NCBI GenBank assembly: GCA_009823505.1
Contig: VZQC01005558.1
Span: 818,365-882,364, forward strand
Reading direction: 5' to 3'
Length of the DNA stretch: 64,000 bases
From: Rhizomys pruinosus
Taxonomy: Eukaryota; Chordata; Mammalia; Rodentia; Spalacidae
Both the position numbers and the translations under genes were made by a program. Below, in pieces: positions 11,341-23,180 of the stretch. The notes under the pieces are model-generated. The model saw only the letters and a list, made by a program, of their open reading frames with translations, was not told where the DNA came from and searched no databases. The first letter of the stretch is position 1. The number at the start of each line of letters is the position of its first letter.

Positions 11341-12439
11341 TGTGATTACCTTTAACATAGTTTATTTCATGAATATCCACCTTTATTTTATCCACCTTTA
11401 TTTTAATCACTACTGTATTAGCAAGTAAGTTACAAAATTCTTAACAAAAGCAAAATGTGTCCCATTCTTATAACTAGTATGATCTGGTTGGAACAGACTA
11501 CTGGATGGTGTGAGATGAGGGGTGTCCTCTGTTTTCTCTGAGTTAAATCTCAAGCATCTCAAGAAAGAGTAACATCCAGGAGTAACTTCCCTTGATGACA
11601 GAAGACCCCAATTCCAGGCAGCTTTCCTCTGAAGTGGCAGAGCCTAGTGGTTGGTTCCAACTTCTACCAGCAGAGCTGACACCCCTGTGAATCCCCAAAG
11701 CCAGCCTGGCATCAGAAGTTAAGGGGACATATTTAGATACTCTAAATCACAGCTAGGTTTTAACTTTGATAGTGGAAAATTGACAGCCACAGTGATAGCA
11801 GCTTTGAATCTTGTGGAGTACAAGGCACCACTGATGTGCTATGAACATCCATCCTTGATGCCCTCTTCTGTGTTTGAAAGGAGCCACGTGTTCACAGCAG
11901 CTTTATATCTTAAAGACCTTATGCCCTGCAATAACAGTCTGGTGAGGGCAGACAATAAATTCATTGTTCCGCCTGATTATGGCCACAAATAATGTTTCTA
12001 TCAGCTTACTCTTGAGACAAAGTGAAAATACAAATAAGAGAGAGGTAGACATGACATCTGGTTGGCTGCTTCACCTACTCCTGGAGACATTCCAGCACAA
12101 GAATCTTGCTGAGAAGCTGAGGGACCCAATGCTGTGGGTGTGTGGTATGGTGTTCTCCTCTCAGCCTCTGATCCCAGCCATCCTTGTTGGGTTTGGTCTG
12201 TTATTACTGGTCTATCTGTCATATACAGATTCACATGAGACCTGTCTGTCACAATAAACTGGGGAAAGGAAGATGCTGCAAGGTTGTTATTCTAAATTGT
12301 CTTTCTAGAAAAAATAGTGATTGCGGGGGAACTTCCCATTTCTGCTTAAGAACTCGACAGATGACAGGCTTTGTATTTACTGTTCACTGAGCCCATGGGA
12401 CTGTATAAAGGATTAAAAAATTATTCACAAATTCATTCA
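11341..12439. other. Single-copy-looking DNA
   Basis: About 1.1 kb without a repeat I recognise. The short open frames at 11780-12257 have no family resemblance, no splice context and no repeated match elsewhere in the window. I assign no gene. Confidence 0.5.
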
Positions 12440-12498
12440 TTATGTGTGGTACTGGAAATGGAACCTAGGGCCTCACACGTGCTAAGCAAGTGCTGCAG
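12440..12498 (-). mobile_element. Possible ID/B4-type SINE fragment
   Basis: The stretch containing 'ggaacctagggcctcacacg' and 'gctaagcaagtgct' resembles the reverse complement of the ID element head, a tRNA-Ala-derived SINE. It is short and diverged. Confidence 0.45.
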
Positions 12499-12884
12499 AA
12501 CTGAGGCATTCCCACAGAAGGGCTTAACTTTAAATACTGACGACAAACTTGCAAGACTGGAAGAGTGGAACTGCTTTGCTCTGAACTGTAGAAACCTAAC
12601 ACATGATGGATCAATGCAGGATTTTCTGGTTTTGAGGTTAGTTTTCATTCCCATGATGCCACCACCTGTCCACATAGAAGTGAACATGGAACAGGCTAAA
12701 AACTTAGAGTCTGACATGTTGAACACCTGCCACACAGACCTGAAGCTCTGCTGCTCCCCATCCCTGACTTCGTTTTATGTAATTGTGTTGCGAGTCCCTT
12801 ACAGCACACAAAGCCTGGAAGCTCTTTATAACCTTTGAATACAGTACCAGGGTGAGTAAGCATCTCATATCTTTTTGCTAAGAT
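12499..12884. other. Unassigned DNA
   Basis: No recognisable repeat or gene. An open frame spans 12371-12838 (155 codons) but has no recognisable domain and overlaps the SINE fragment on its left, so I treat it as chance. Confidence 0.45.
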
Positions 12885-13108
12885 TTATCTACTTATTCAT
12901 TGCTTTATTATATGCATATTTGTGAGTGCCTGTGTGTATGTATGTTCATCATAGGTGTTATGCTGGTGCCTTGGAGAACAGAGAAGATGTTTGAGCCCTT
13001 GGAACTAGGGTTACAGGTGTTTGCTACCTACCATGGGGTGCTGGGAACCAAATTCAGGTCACCTGCAGGAGCAGCCAGTGCCCTTAGCTGCTGACCATCT
13101 CTCAACAT
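12885..13108 (-). mobile_element. B2 SINE, minus strand
   Basis: Reading the reverse strand gives the B2 head near 13108 (complement of 'gctgaccatctctc'), the B box complement around 13040 and a T-rich start (inverted A tail). It is moderately diverged. Confidence 0.8.
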
Positions 13109-14027
13109 TCTTTAATGTCCTTTTTAAGCAAATACTGCCAGTATGTCCTGCACCTTCTCTCCCCTGCCTGGAAATGTTAAGATGGTCACTTCCTACAATT
13201 CTTACCTTAGATTTGGTATCTTTTTTAGCAGTTAGTGTGCCATCTTTCCAGGTCATTCCTGAGGCAGAAGGGCCTCCTATTTTGTTCCCTTTATGGACAC
13301 AACCTGGAGCCACGAGGCTTCAGTGGAATCTGCAGAAGGTCTTTGTAGTATTTGCTCATAGAATATCTCAAAGAATCAAACACTCACGCTGCCACGCAGG
13401 AGGCTTGTTACTTTCCTAGGTAAATTCTATAGACAGTTCAGTTTGAGATCTCTGCCCTCGACACCAAGAGTGTCATGAGATTCAGTCAGCTGTATTCCTC
13501 AGAACACTCTCGTCTGCAAGCAATGGGAGCATAGTTCATCCTTTAAGGTTGTCTCTTCCTCTGGTAAGTCACTTTCTGGAATCTGCGTAATGGGAACATG
13601 CTAGTGTCCCATATCAGTCCATAGTTCTATTCCTACAACTAAGACAGCAGGACTCAAAAAGGGTAGGGCTGCAGGATCACTATCTGGAACTGACTTGGAC
13701 ACATTCATTCTGCACAAGAAAATGACTACTCACATTTTTCTCCACAGGAGTCTGACCTCCAAATGCTGCCTCCCAGAAGTGATCTGGATGCAGGAAACAG
13801 AACATTGTGAATGGGCCATGTGAAGACACGTGGGAAGCCACCTTGCTCCTCACTACATTATCCATTTCTTTCTACCTCCAGTAAGACTCTAGAGAAACAC
13901 TTCTGAGACCTTCACAGAAACTGGAAACTCTGTTATGGGGCAATAACACATTTGCTTGCTTTAGCAAATAATTCCTGGCTTTCTATTAAATTTGAATCCC
14001 AGATAAACAGTAATTTTGTAATTGTAA
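13109..14027. other. Single-copy-looking DNA
   Basis: About 0.9 kb with no repeat or coding signal I can support. Short open frames on both strands are unremarkable. Confidence 0.5.
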
Positions 14028-14385
14028 GTGAATGTGTGTGTTTGGGTTGCTGTAACTCAATACCAGGTGATGTGGTACAAGAAATAGACATTGATTTCTC
14101 ACATCTGGGGCTTCAAGTACCTGGTGAGGAAGCCTTCTACTCAGTTCCATGCAGGACTTTCTCTTGCTGTGTTAATGGTGCCTGGTAAGCTAGAGATTCA
14201 CTGTTATCAGGTAGGAGAGACTGGGAATTTCTCTTTCCATCTTCTAAAAATAAAATTAATCCCACCACAGGAAGCCACTCTGTGATTTAATCTAACCTCA
14301 GTCATCTTCCAGGGGCTCTATCTCCAAACTATCTTCAAAATGTGTGACTTTAGGGGACCCACAGTCCATTACAACAAATATTCAA
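14028..14385 (-). mobile_element. MaLR-like LTR, minus strand (old)
   Basis: 'gggttgctgtaactcaatac' followed by 'atttctcacatctggggctt' follows the pattern of the inverted 3' end of ERVL-MaLR LTRs. A similar but younger inverted pattern is at 31210 and 49566. It is diverged, so the family call is tentative. Confidence 0.45.
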
Positions 14386-14428
14386 ATATTGCACAGGTCA
14401 TACTTAGAAAGAAAAAGTGTCTGCATTT

Positions 14429-14640
14429 GGGACTGGAGAGATGGTTAAGAGCACTGTTAGCCCTTGCAGAGGACCTATGTTCAATTCTCAGCACCCACAT
14501 TGTAGCTTAAAATATCTGTAACTTCAGTTCCAAGGGGTTCAATGACTCCTTCTAACCTCCACTAGCATTGCATGACATAAGGGCACTTACATACATGAGA
14601 GCATACATGTATAATTCATACACATAAAATAAAAGTAATA
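14429..14640 (+). mobile_element. B2 SINE
   Basis: Head 'gggactggagagatggttaa', B-box-like 'tgttcaattctc', body and an 'aaaataaaagtaat' tail. It is older than the copies at 20601 and 36578, judging by substitutions in the promoter boxes. Confidence 0.85.
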
Positions 14641-14807
14641 CAGGTGAGGTGAGGTGCAAGGCCTTGCTGCCCTGCCAGGGGCTTGGGGACACTCAGAGAC
14701 CTCCCACCTTGGATACCAGAAAGAAGAGCAGGGTTCATGGATAGAGAGACAGAAAGGCAGGCCAAAGGAGTAAACCCACCCCCACTTCCCCGACCCCAAG
14801 CCCCCCA
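14641..14807. other. Unassigned 160 bp upstream of a truncated L1
   Basis: A GC-rich stretch with C-runs near its right end. The B2 tail on its left ('aaaagtaat') and the bases after the next L1's tail ('aaaagtagt') are similar. It may therefore have arrived with L1-C, but I cannot identify it. Confidence 0.4.
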
Positions 14808-16160
14808 GCAAATGGTATTGGCAAAACTGGATCACCATATGTAGAAGAACAAAATTATATCCCTACTTCTCATCCTGTATGAAAATCAACACCAAGTGGA
14901 TCAAAGATCTCAACATGAAACCCTGAAGGTGACAGAAGAAAAAGTTGTCAGCAACCTACAAGATATAGGCCTAGGAAAAGACTTTCTAAATCACACAGCA
15001 GCCACACAGGAAATATGGTCAACTGCTGACAAGTAGGGCTTAATCAAACTCAAAAGCTTCTGTACATAGAATGAAACAATCAAGGAAGTGAAGAGAAAAC
15101 CCACAGAGTGGGAGAAAAGCTTCACCACTGATACATCGGACAGAGCATAAACATCCAGAATCTACAGACTACTTAAAAAACAAATGACCTACTCAAAAGA
15201 TGGAGTAAAGAGCTGAACAGAGACTTCACCAGTGAGGAAGTAAAGATGGCTGAGGAACATCTTAAAAAGTGTTCAACATCATTAATAATCATGGAGATGC
15301 AAATTAAAACCACTCTAAGATATCATCTCACTCCAGTAAGACTGGCAAAGACCAAGAAGATGCCAAATGCTAGAGAGGTTGTGGGGAAAGAGGAACACTC
15401 ATCCACTGCTAGTGGGAATGTAAACTCATACAACCATTGTGGAAATCAGTATGCAGAATCCTTAAAAGATTCAGAATGAGTCTACCACCTGACCCAGTCA
15501 TACCACTCCTGGGTATATACCCACAAAACTCATCCTGTCACAGAGATATATGCACAGCCATGTTTATTGCAGGTCTCTTCACAATAGCAAAGAGCTGAAA
15601 CCAACTCAAATACCCCTGACAAGTGGATGACAAAAATGTGGTACTTCTACACAATGGAGTTTTATGGAGCGGTAAGAAAAGATGACATCATGAACTTTGC
15701 AGGTTAATGGATGGAACCTGAAGCCATTATGCCAAGTGAAGTAACACTGTCCCCCCAAAACAAATGAGGTCAATTCTAGAGCCTGCTAAGAGATTCACAT
15801 TATAACAGCACAGTTGCTTTCAGATACAAAAAAAGTGTAATAATAAAGTTCCTCAGCTTGCCTGTCAACTGAGGATATGTGTTGTTTATATAGGCATAAT
15901 TTAGAACAATACAAAGGGGAAGGAACAATAAGAACATAAGGACTGGGTCAAAGAGCTGCATGATATAGTTAAATTCTGCCCAAAACAACAAACCTCTGCA
16001 GAAAAAAAAAATCCTTGGAAAGACTGAGAGAAAGATGTAAGACATACATGGCTGAATGCATAAACTGGGGTGGAGGGAGGGGACAGGAGAGGGGAATATA
16101 TCAAATTGGACTGAAAATGATGTATGAAATATACAAAGTATCAACAAAAACATTAAAAAA
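14808..16160 (+). mobile_element. L1-C: 5'-truncated L1
   Basis: It starts inside ORF2 at 'agcaaatggtattggcaaaa', which corresponds to about 8680 in L1-B. It covers the ORF2 C-terminus to about 15780 and a 380-bp 3'UTR. The 3'UTR ends with the conserved 'gactgagagaaagatg' block, a G-rich tract (16068-16100) and an A-rich tail. The ORF2 remnant is broken by several frameshifts. The 3'UTR is of a third type, with neither the (CAA)n run nor the long insert. Confidence 0.9.
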
Positions 16161-16247
16161 AACAAAAGTAGTAAATAAAAATATTTTAAAATGTGTTCAT
16201 GTTTAGCTGAAGCTCATTTGTGCCAAATTTCTCCAGGGTTTTCAAAT

Positions 16248-16488
16248 CTTTTAAAAAAATCTTTTATTTATTGTTTTTATTTTATGCATATGAGTATATT
16301 GCCTACATGTATGTAAATGCACCTATGTCATGCATGCAATGCCCATGGTCATCAGAGGAAGGTGTCAGGTTCCACTGAAACAGGAGCTACAGACAGTTAT
16401 TAGTTGCCATGCAGGTGCTGGGAATTGAACCTGGGTCTTCTGTTACAGCATCCAGTGCTCATAGCTGCTGAGCCATCTCTCTGGCCTT
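16248..16488 (-). mobile_element. B2/B3 SINE, minus strand
   Basis: T-rich start, body with the complement of 'gaattgaacctgggtcttct' containing the B box, and the inverted head 'gctgagccatctctctggcc' at the right end. Confidence 0.88.
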
Positions 16489-18226
16489 AATCCAGTTTTA
16501 AACTATACACAGCACAGTGTAGAAATTGGTCAGGAAGTGCAAAGCTCCATAAGTCTTCAATTAGTCAAGTAGGAATCACAACACTCATAGGGCTGATATC
16601 TGCACCACATGAAACTGATCAGTAGGACCAGATTCCCAGCATTCAGCAAACAAGAGGCTCCTCTCCCCTGAGCTCTGAGTTTGGAAGGAAACTGGGAACT
16701 CAGAGGAGTAGGGGGAGTCTTCATTGCTCCTGGACTCCATGGTCCTCCCACCCAACTCTGGAGGCTACTTTGGCAGCAGTGATGGAGTTAAAATACCCCA
16801 GTGGATAGCAAGTACAAAGAAGCCAAAGGAAAGTGTGGCCAGAGAGGAGACAGAGGGGAACACAGAGCCTGTGCAGACCGGAAGACAAGAGGAAGCTGGT
16901 TCCCCTTATGCATCCCTGCTGGGACAGGGCACTGCTCCAAGCAAGCATGGAGAAGCAATTACTGGTTTTTAAACTATGCAGTTATTAGGTTATGATTCAC
17001 ATGCTATTATAGTACATAATAAATAGCCTTTGAGGGCTTTCACAGAAAAAGCTATTTTAAAAACTATATTTCTATTTTAAGTACTTTACTTCTGTTTCTA
17101 TTTTGGATAGTTTGTGTATATTTAAAAAATCTGCTACAACAAAAAGAGATTATTTAAAAAAATCTGCTACAACAAAAAGAAATTACTCCAGTGAACAATT
17201 GTCCAAATGTCACTTACACATCACATTTGCTTCGTGTTCACCATTTATTATAAATACCCAGGCTTTCTGAATATTCAGGCAGTGGTATGATATGGACTTG
17301 GTAGCAATGGACACTTTCATAGCCTGATTTTCTTTCAGTTTGGTTCTTGTACTTGTTCATGTCAATCCATTCTCCTCCTAGCCCTCTTTTAAATGATTTG
17401 GGGACGTATATGGAAGCCATGTTTACTGCTTGCTGCTGAATCCCTATTTTGCTAGCACTGAGGTTGTTCACACTTTTTTATTGTAATAAGAATGTAAAAA
17501 ATGTTCCTTTATCTCAAATTCTCTCTATGAACACTTACCAGCATCAACTCATTGGATTTCTAGTCATCATATCATGATGTTCCAGGTCAGATGCTCACTC
17601 TGTAATTACTCACACAGCTTCTGCTCTTGTTCCTGCTCATTATCAGCCTAAGTACCTGCCCCTGGTACTGACAGAGAACCTGCTGCCCTTGGGACTTGTT
17701 GGAAATTTACTCTCCTGCTCCTCAGGGTCAGCACCTGGATTTCAGCAATATCTCTTGGAAGATTTGCATGCACCATGGGTCAGCTGGTGCATTACAGTTT
17801 AGCTCAGAGGCATCATGGTCTCAAAAATATTTTTCTTTTCCTCTTATCAGACGGAAGTTAAAGAGGGTGCAGATGATGGCGGTGTGCCATCAGATTCTCA
17901 GGAGGCTGTGTAAGGTTGCAGCATTTCTCAGTGTTGGCTGACTCAGTCAGTGGTCCCCAAATAGAAAGGGAACCATGGCAGAGCTGAGGTAGGTGTGTAT
18001 GCAGAGAGAGGAGGGGGCCAGCCACACAGTTCCACATGGCTCTGTCACAGGAGGGACTGAAGCCCAGGGGCCTTGATGACTCACATGGGCAGGAAGTGGA
18101 GGCAGTTGCAGATTTGTTGATGGCTGTGGGTGGTTCTATCAGCCCATCTCCATAGCCACCTAGCAAGTCAGTTGTCTCTAGTCTAACATACACATCTGCT
18201 TACCCAAGAGTGTAGGTGTATATCCT
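16489..18226. other. Single-copy-looking DNA
   Basis: About 1.7 kb without interspersed repeats that I recognise. A short tandem duplication lies at 17121-17185. Open frames at 16724-16972 (+) and 17858-18193 (-) lack start context, motifs or relatives in the window. I call no gene. Confidence 0.5.
17121..17185 (+). repeat. 32-bp tandem duplication
   Basis: 'tttaaaaaatctgctacaac' and the following 12 bases (17121-17152) are repeated directly from 17153 with only one A inserted and one base changed. This is a recent local duplication. Confidence 0.9.
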
Positions 18227-18434
18227 GAGTATGACATTATGAGGATCTCTAGAAAGCTGACCTCTGTGAGTGTGATATCATGAGCATCTCTCTAGGATCC
18301 TGACCATCCATGAGTGTGACATCATGAAGATCCCCTAAAATCCTGAGCACCTGTGAGTATGATGCCATGAGGGTCTCTTAAAATCCTGACCATCCATGAA
18401 TGTGACATCCTGTGGGTTCTCCAGAAGCCTGACG
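18227..18434 (+). repeat. Minisatellite, 43-bp unit, about 4.8 copies
   Basis: Unit starts at 18227, 18268, 18312, 18355 and 18398 (spacings 41, 44, 43, 43). Each unit opens 'gagtgtgacatcatgagg' or a close variant and ends 'atcctgaccatccat' or similar. Units differ by several substitutions, so the array is not newly expanded. It is not part of any interspersed repeat I recognise. Confidence 0.9.
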
Positions 18435-18965
18435 TTTCAATGACTACATGTTCATATGTGACATATTTATGCTGAATAATATTACATATTTCCTGACCTG
18501 TGAAGATGCATTAATGTGCCAAAGTCTTGAGCTGTGTGCCAGGGAGCCTTGGCTTAAATCCTGGCTGTGTGCTTCCAACTGTTTCCATATTTTAATGTGT
18601 AGGCTGATCTCAGCCTGATCTTCATGTAAGTGAAGGGGAATTTTTACTATTCTCCTCTAAGGGATTATGATAATCCAGTGCACACAAGAGCTTTGGCATG
18701 TGGTAGGTATTCAGCAAATGCCTTGAAGGTATGTGTTTAAAGCCTGTACTGCCTTCCTCTTAGGAAATAATTGTTCTCACTGGCCAAACTTCCCTGGGAT
18801 AAGTGGACCTAGGTGTGGGGAATGTGGTCCTCAGGAGAGGTGGGGCATGTGGTCCTCAGGAGAGGGGTATGTGTGAGGGGCAGGTGAATCAGAGCTATAC
18901 ATGGAGACTGGGCCCCTGGAGAACAACAGAGAAACACTGGCTTATAAGTCATTCACCAATGTGCT
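18435..18965. other. Single-copy-looking DNA
   Basis: No repeat family is recognised except a 25-bp direct duplication around 18825-18872 ('atgtggtcctcaggagag' twice). Confidence 0.5.
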
Positions 18966-19225
18966 ATGGTTTGGACAAGTGTAGCCTAAGGACCCATGCA
19001 CTGGTCACCACCCTGAGGGTCCACAGGGTCGTGGTGGAACCTTTAAGAGGCATAGGGTCACAAAAGGAAGGTCAAAGGAGCATGCCTTTGAAAGGGGTCC
19101 CTGGCTTTTTTTCTATTCCCAGCCCCAAGGTGGACAGCTTCTGCCAATCTGCCAGCCAGAAGCAACTGAGCCAGGAAACCTGAAAAATCCTCTGAAACTA
19201 TAATCGCCCACAAACCTTTCTTCTT
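18966..19225 (+). mobile_element. MaLR-like LTR
   Basis: 'gctatggtttggac', then 'ggtggaacctttaagaggca', 'atgcctttgaaaggg' and 'ccagaagcaactgagccag', ending near 'ataatcgcccacaaacc'. This is the block order of rodent/primate ERVL-MaLR LTRs in sense orientation. It is diverged and lacks the last bases. Confidence 0.6.
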
Positions 19226-19286
19226 TTTGATAATTTTATATGTGAGTATAGTCCTTGCCTTCCTTCAGTCTCTCCCAGTCCCTTCT

Positions 19287-19289
<3 letters not shown>

Positions 19290-19328
<39 letters not shown>
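19290..19328 (+). repeat. (TC)n microsatellite
   Basis: About 19 uninterrupted TC units. Confidence 0.97.
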
Positions 19329-19330
<2 letters not shown>

Positions 19331-19764
19331 CTTCTTGTTCTCTTATTTGGTGCAGCTTCCCTATCAAGTATAGAAAATATTAACTAATAGCAGATGTCTT
19401 ATCCCTGTGGATCCTATAATCTTTCTGCCCCTTCTGAGAAGTTCTCTGAGACTTAGGTGTAGAGGTTGCATTGTAGATGTGTCACTTGGGGCTAGGAACC
19501 TCACAGTCACTTATTCTCTGCATTTGACCAGTTGTGCAATTTTGTAATAGTCTCCATCTATTGCAGAAACAAGCTTCTTTGATGAGTGGGACTTAGAATA
19601 TACTTTAGGTAAGTGACAAAGGCAGTTTTTTTTCTAGGATCTAGGACCTTTTCAACCATGTGTATTTGGCTATGCTTAGAGTACCACATATGAGTTTCCT
19701 CCCATTGATGGACATTAAGTCCAATTACGTAGCTGTTGGTTATCACCAAGAAAGAAGTGCTACT

Positions 19765-20477
19765 TGGACTCTGGTCAATTCTGGCTGTTTCCTTTCATGG
19801 GCTGACAGTTTGTCCAGGAATAACCTTTCGATCCTACTAATGAAGCACAAGCAATTAGATATATAGGTATTTAAACAGCACTAATAGTTATGGTTGGTTA
19901 CTTTGGTATAGACACATATGTTTGGATGATATGTTAATCCATGAATTACATTTTTTCCTGTTAAATATGACAGGGTCTTACTGTGGCTTATAACATCTCC
20001 TAACAGCTCCAGAGAGAGTGGACTGTTTTGCTTCTCATCCACCTGTTCCCCTTTTCTAAGCCTAGGGAACAATCTGCGGAAGAGGGGGCATGGTAGAATG
20101 TAAGGGCTGCAATTGGGGTGAATGGTGAAACTACAGCAAATGTAGTCTGGACACTCATTTGATCAACTTGATTGAACAAACAACCCCTCACCCCCCGCTG
20201 GATGGTGGGGCTGTGGAGGTTTGTGCACAACAGCCTGCAAATTGGTTTCATATGAAGGATGCTTGTACTCATGGATCATCACTTATAGCTAAAAAATGAA
20301 AAAAAAACTGAGAGAAAGATGCAGGACAGTTATGGCAAAATGCATGATCTGGGATGGGATGGGGGTAGGGGGGAAGGGAAAGGGAAATATGCCTGAACTG
20401 TATTGGAAAATTATGTATGAAATGCACAAAGCATCAATAAAAAAACAAATAAAGTTTAGTACATATATAAAAAAAAG
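19765..20477 (+). mobile_element. Twin-primed (5'-inverted) long-3'UTR L1 insertion
   Basis: The insertion is bounded by the 11-bp TSD 'gaagtgctact' (19754-19764 and 20478-20488). Positions 19765 to about 20002 are the reverse complement of the long 3'UTR (equivalent to about 39140-39378 of L1-E). From about 20003 the sequence runs forward from the adjoining point to the G-rich tract (20352-20390) and A-rich tail. An inverted 5' part abutting a direct 3' part is the known footprint of L1 twin priming. It contains no ORF2. Confidence 0.92.
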
Positions 20478-20600
20478 GAAGTGCTACTATTAGACTAATG
20501 TAGTTTGCTGGGCTGGTCACTGTCGTGGTCTGTAGGCATTGATTGCTCTTCTCCCTTAGCTGCTTGCGTACTATTTTCTGACACTAAGAATGTTAGTCTT

Positions 20601-20848
20601 GGGGCTGGAGAGATGGCTTAGTGGTTAAGAGTACTGACTGCTCTTGCAGAGGACCCGGGTTTGATCCCCAGCACCCACATGGCGGCTAAGAACCATCTGT
20701 AACTTCAATTCCAGGAGAACTCCAGTTCCAGGGGAATCTGACACCCTCTTCTGACATCCCTGGCATTGCACAACACGGGTGCACAGACCATGCAGACAGT
20801 ACATTCATACACATACAAAAATAAATAAAATTAAAAAAATATAAAAAC
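20601..20848 (+). mobile_element. B2 SINE with internal duplication
   Basis: A complete B2 flanked by the 14-bp TSD 'agaatgttagtctt' (20587-20600 and 20849-20862). The A box and B box ('gggtttgatcccc') are well kept. The body has a tandem copy of 'ttccaggagaactccagttc'-type sequence not present in the B2 at 10617 or 14429, which marks a subfamily. Confidence 0.95.
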
Positions 20849-21934
20849 AGAATGTTAGTCTTTGGGGAAGAGGCTTCCACATTAGTTTCAGCTTAATTGT
20901 GCCAAGTGCTCTGTCTGAAGTATGTCATGTGATCAGCCACTGGGTCTTACCTTCGAGTTCTGTGAGGCAATCAAGGACTGGAAATAGCCTGTATTATTTT
21001 TGAGAGTCTCTTGGACTACTGTAATCAACAACTTGAAGTGAGGTTTCCTTGCCTGGCACAATGGTTTTTGTTATATAACCATCAGCTATACACATCTGTA
21101 TTATGTGTATTTTTCAGTACTCATATCAAATATTAAATTTACACTTGACTTTCACATCATTTAAATATTATTTATCTCTTTCCTCTCTCTGTCCCTGTAT
21201 AGTTGTCCCTACTCACTGCCCAGTTAAATTACACCCCATTTCCACATTCCCCCTTAATAACCTCTGTCTCTTACTATCACTTCTCTTGAGCATCTTTCCC
21301 CCCTTACTCCCATAGTTCCTCAGTATAAGTTTCTACTTAATCCACTTTCCTGCAAATTTCATGATTCTTTTTCTTTACCTCTGAGTAGAACTCCGTTGTG
21401 TAAATTTACCACATTTTCATTATCCATTCATTGGTTACAGGACAGTTAGGTTGTTTTCATTTCCTAGCTATTGTGAAAAGTACAGCAACAAACATGGCTG
21501 AGCAAGTATCTCTGTAGTAAGATTTTAAGTCTTTTGGATATATGCCAAGGAGTGGTATAGTTAGTAGATCTATTCTTCTTTTTAGTATAACTATATTTAT
21601 TTATTTATTTATTTATATTTTTTTATTGAAGCTTTGTGCATTTCATACAAAATTTCCCAATCAAATCTGGACCATTTTCTCTTCCTTCCCCCACAAGAGC
21701 TCATGCCTACTGCCAAACATGTTTTTCATCATTTTCTCTGTCTCTCTTAAGATTTTTCATACAGAAGTTTACTCTTTTGGCCAGAAGTTCACAGTTTCAC
21801 TCAGTTCTTTGACCCAGTCTTCTTCTTCTTGTTGTTTTTCCTTCCAATTTGCATAACTCCAAAATATGCATATATGCATGCCCCACATATATCAAGATTA
21901 TGAAGTCATAGGTTTTAGCATCTTCAGCTTATGA

Positions 21935-22410
21935 TTACTTTTATTATTATTATTATTTTCTTTATTAGGCTGAAAGATGTCATGTTTTCCTTAAGGCTCC
22001 TCCTTGGCAAGCCCAAACAGCCATCAGTCCTGACATTGTGCTCCACACTGGGGTCTTCCCTTCCCATGGTCACCAAATGAGGTCCAGTAAGCACCTCATC
22101 CTTTCTTGATCTTCCTGTACTGGTCTCCATGATACAGCCTGGATGGTCCAACAGTGGCAGTTTATACTCTGGAAAGGCTGAAACCTCAGTAGTTGCTCAG
22201 TCCACAATCTGGATGTCTCAGCTGTCCCCATCTGGCACTGAAGATTTGGAGGATTGTTGGAGAGACATGAGTCTTCAGTCCATATTGGAATGTTGAAAAC
22301 CTATGTCTCATGTCTTTGAAGGATGGCAAAAGCAGTGGCAGCCACAGAGTTGATGCACTTGCCAGTAAGAATTGAAGAACTGAAGACAGGCAAAACAGTG
22401 TTTTTGTTTT
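21935..22410 (-). mobile_element. Unidentified retroposon-like segment within L1-D
   Basis: Read on the minus strand this ends 'cagcctaataaag' followed by an A/T-rich (AAT)n tail (21940-21957), the form of a polyadenylated insert. The body is GC-richer than its surroundings. I do not recognise the family. A (GTTTTT)n run abuts its other end (22400-22430). Confidence 0.4.
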
Positions 22411-23180
22411 TGTTTTTGTTTTTGTTTTAACTTTTTGTATTTTTACTAAGATCTCAAGTTTTATACCTGTAGTACAATTTCTCAGGCCTTACTAATTATT
22501 TATTTCTGGTTATACTTTCCTTTTGGATGTTTAAGGCCACACAGTTAACCCAGATTAAACAAGGTTTTTGTTTTCCCAAGTGAAGTTGAGGATCTGGTCC
22601 TCAGGTGTCAGTCAGGTTTTTTGGGGGGAGGGAGCCCCTGGCTCCTTTTGGCTTTTCATTTTCCAGTTCCATCCAATTTACAAGGCTGCTTGAGCTTTTG
22701 TCCAAGCCTTTTCTAAAATATTATACAGTAGTTAAAAGTATCAGGCTGGTGTAACTTAACCTTTCTGAATGCCTAATGACCATACTTAATGCCCATACCA
22801 ATTTGGCCAAGGGACTTAAGGGAAACTTTGTTTCTTGCCCTCAGAGGTCAACTAAGTCCCAGGAGAATATGCATGAGGGCAACTCTTGAAATGTCCTGCA
22901 AATGTGAGTCACCAGTCTTCCTGTGCAGGGAGGTCTTGAAGATCCACTAATGGGAATTCAGCCAGTGTCCAGTCTATAAAGAGGAAAGTCTGATCATGCT
23001 TCAAAAAGCAATACCTGACTTTGTATAAGAAATACTAAGAAGCACTCCCATAAAATGGATACAGTGGTTAGACACAATGTCATGACAAACTAGTTTTTTC
23101 CTCATTCTTTTGATTTTATATTACTCTAAAATATGCATACATATCCTCTATCCATATACCAAAAATTCCAAAGTCTGAAA
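22411..23180. other. Unassigned sequence inside L1-D 3' region
   Basis: It contains 'cttgagcttttgtccaagc' (about 22690), which also opens the short 3'UTR of the plus-strand L1-B (about 9927). Some L1 3'UTR material may therefore lie here in the orientation opposite to L1-D. The rest is unassigned. Confidence 0.4.

Larger units (their letters stand above)
19330..21585 (-). mobile_element. Old L1 (M1), 3' part, minus strand
   Basis: The 3'UTR and ORF2 end of an old L1 read right to left. The 3'UTR blocks at 19440-19760 and 20880-21120 match 54080-54500 and 54620-54880 of another old L1. The ORF2 C-terminal end follows at 21340-21560 (inverted 'atggagttctactcag' block). It is interrupted by a twin-primed L1 piece (19765-20477) and a B2 (20601-20848). 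Its ORF2 continues at 28837-28970, beyond a large nested insertion. Confidence 0.85.

Noticed and set aside
12371..12838. 155-codon open frame on the plus strand
   Set aside because: No domain, no homologous frame elsewhere, and it overlaps a SINE fragment. Its length is compatible with chance over 64 kb.
16724..16972. 82-codon frame in single-copy DNA
   Set aside because: Composition looks protein-like, but there is no recognisable family, splice site pair or supporting frame. Too weak for a gene call.
18227..18434. Regularly spaced repeats considered as CRISPR-like
   Set aside because: Units are contiguous and diverged, without unique spacers, in a mammalian genome. It is a minisatellite.
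20601..20848. A and B boxes considered as a tRNA gene
   Set aside because: The boxes belong to a B2 SINE head. There is no cloverleaf-compatible mature tRNA and the element has a TSD.
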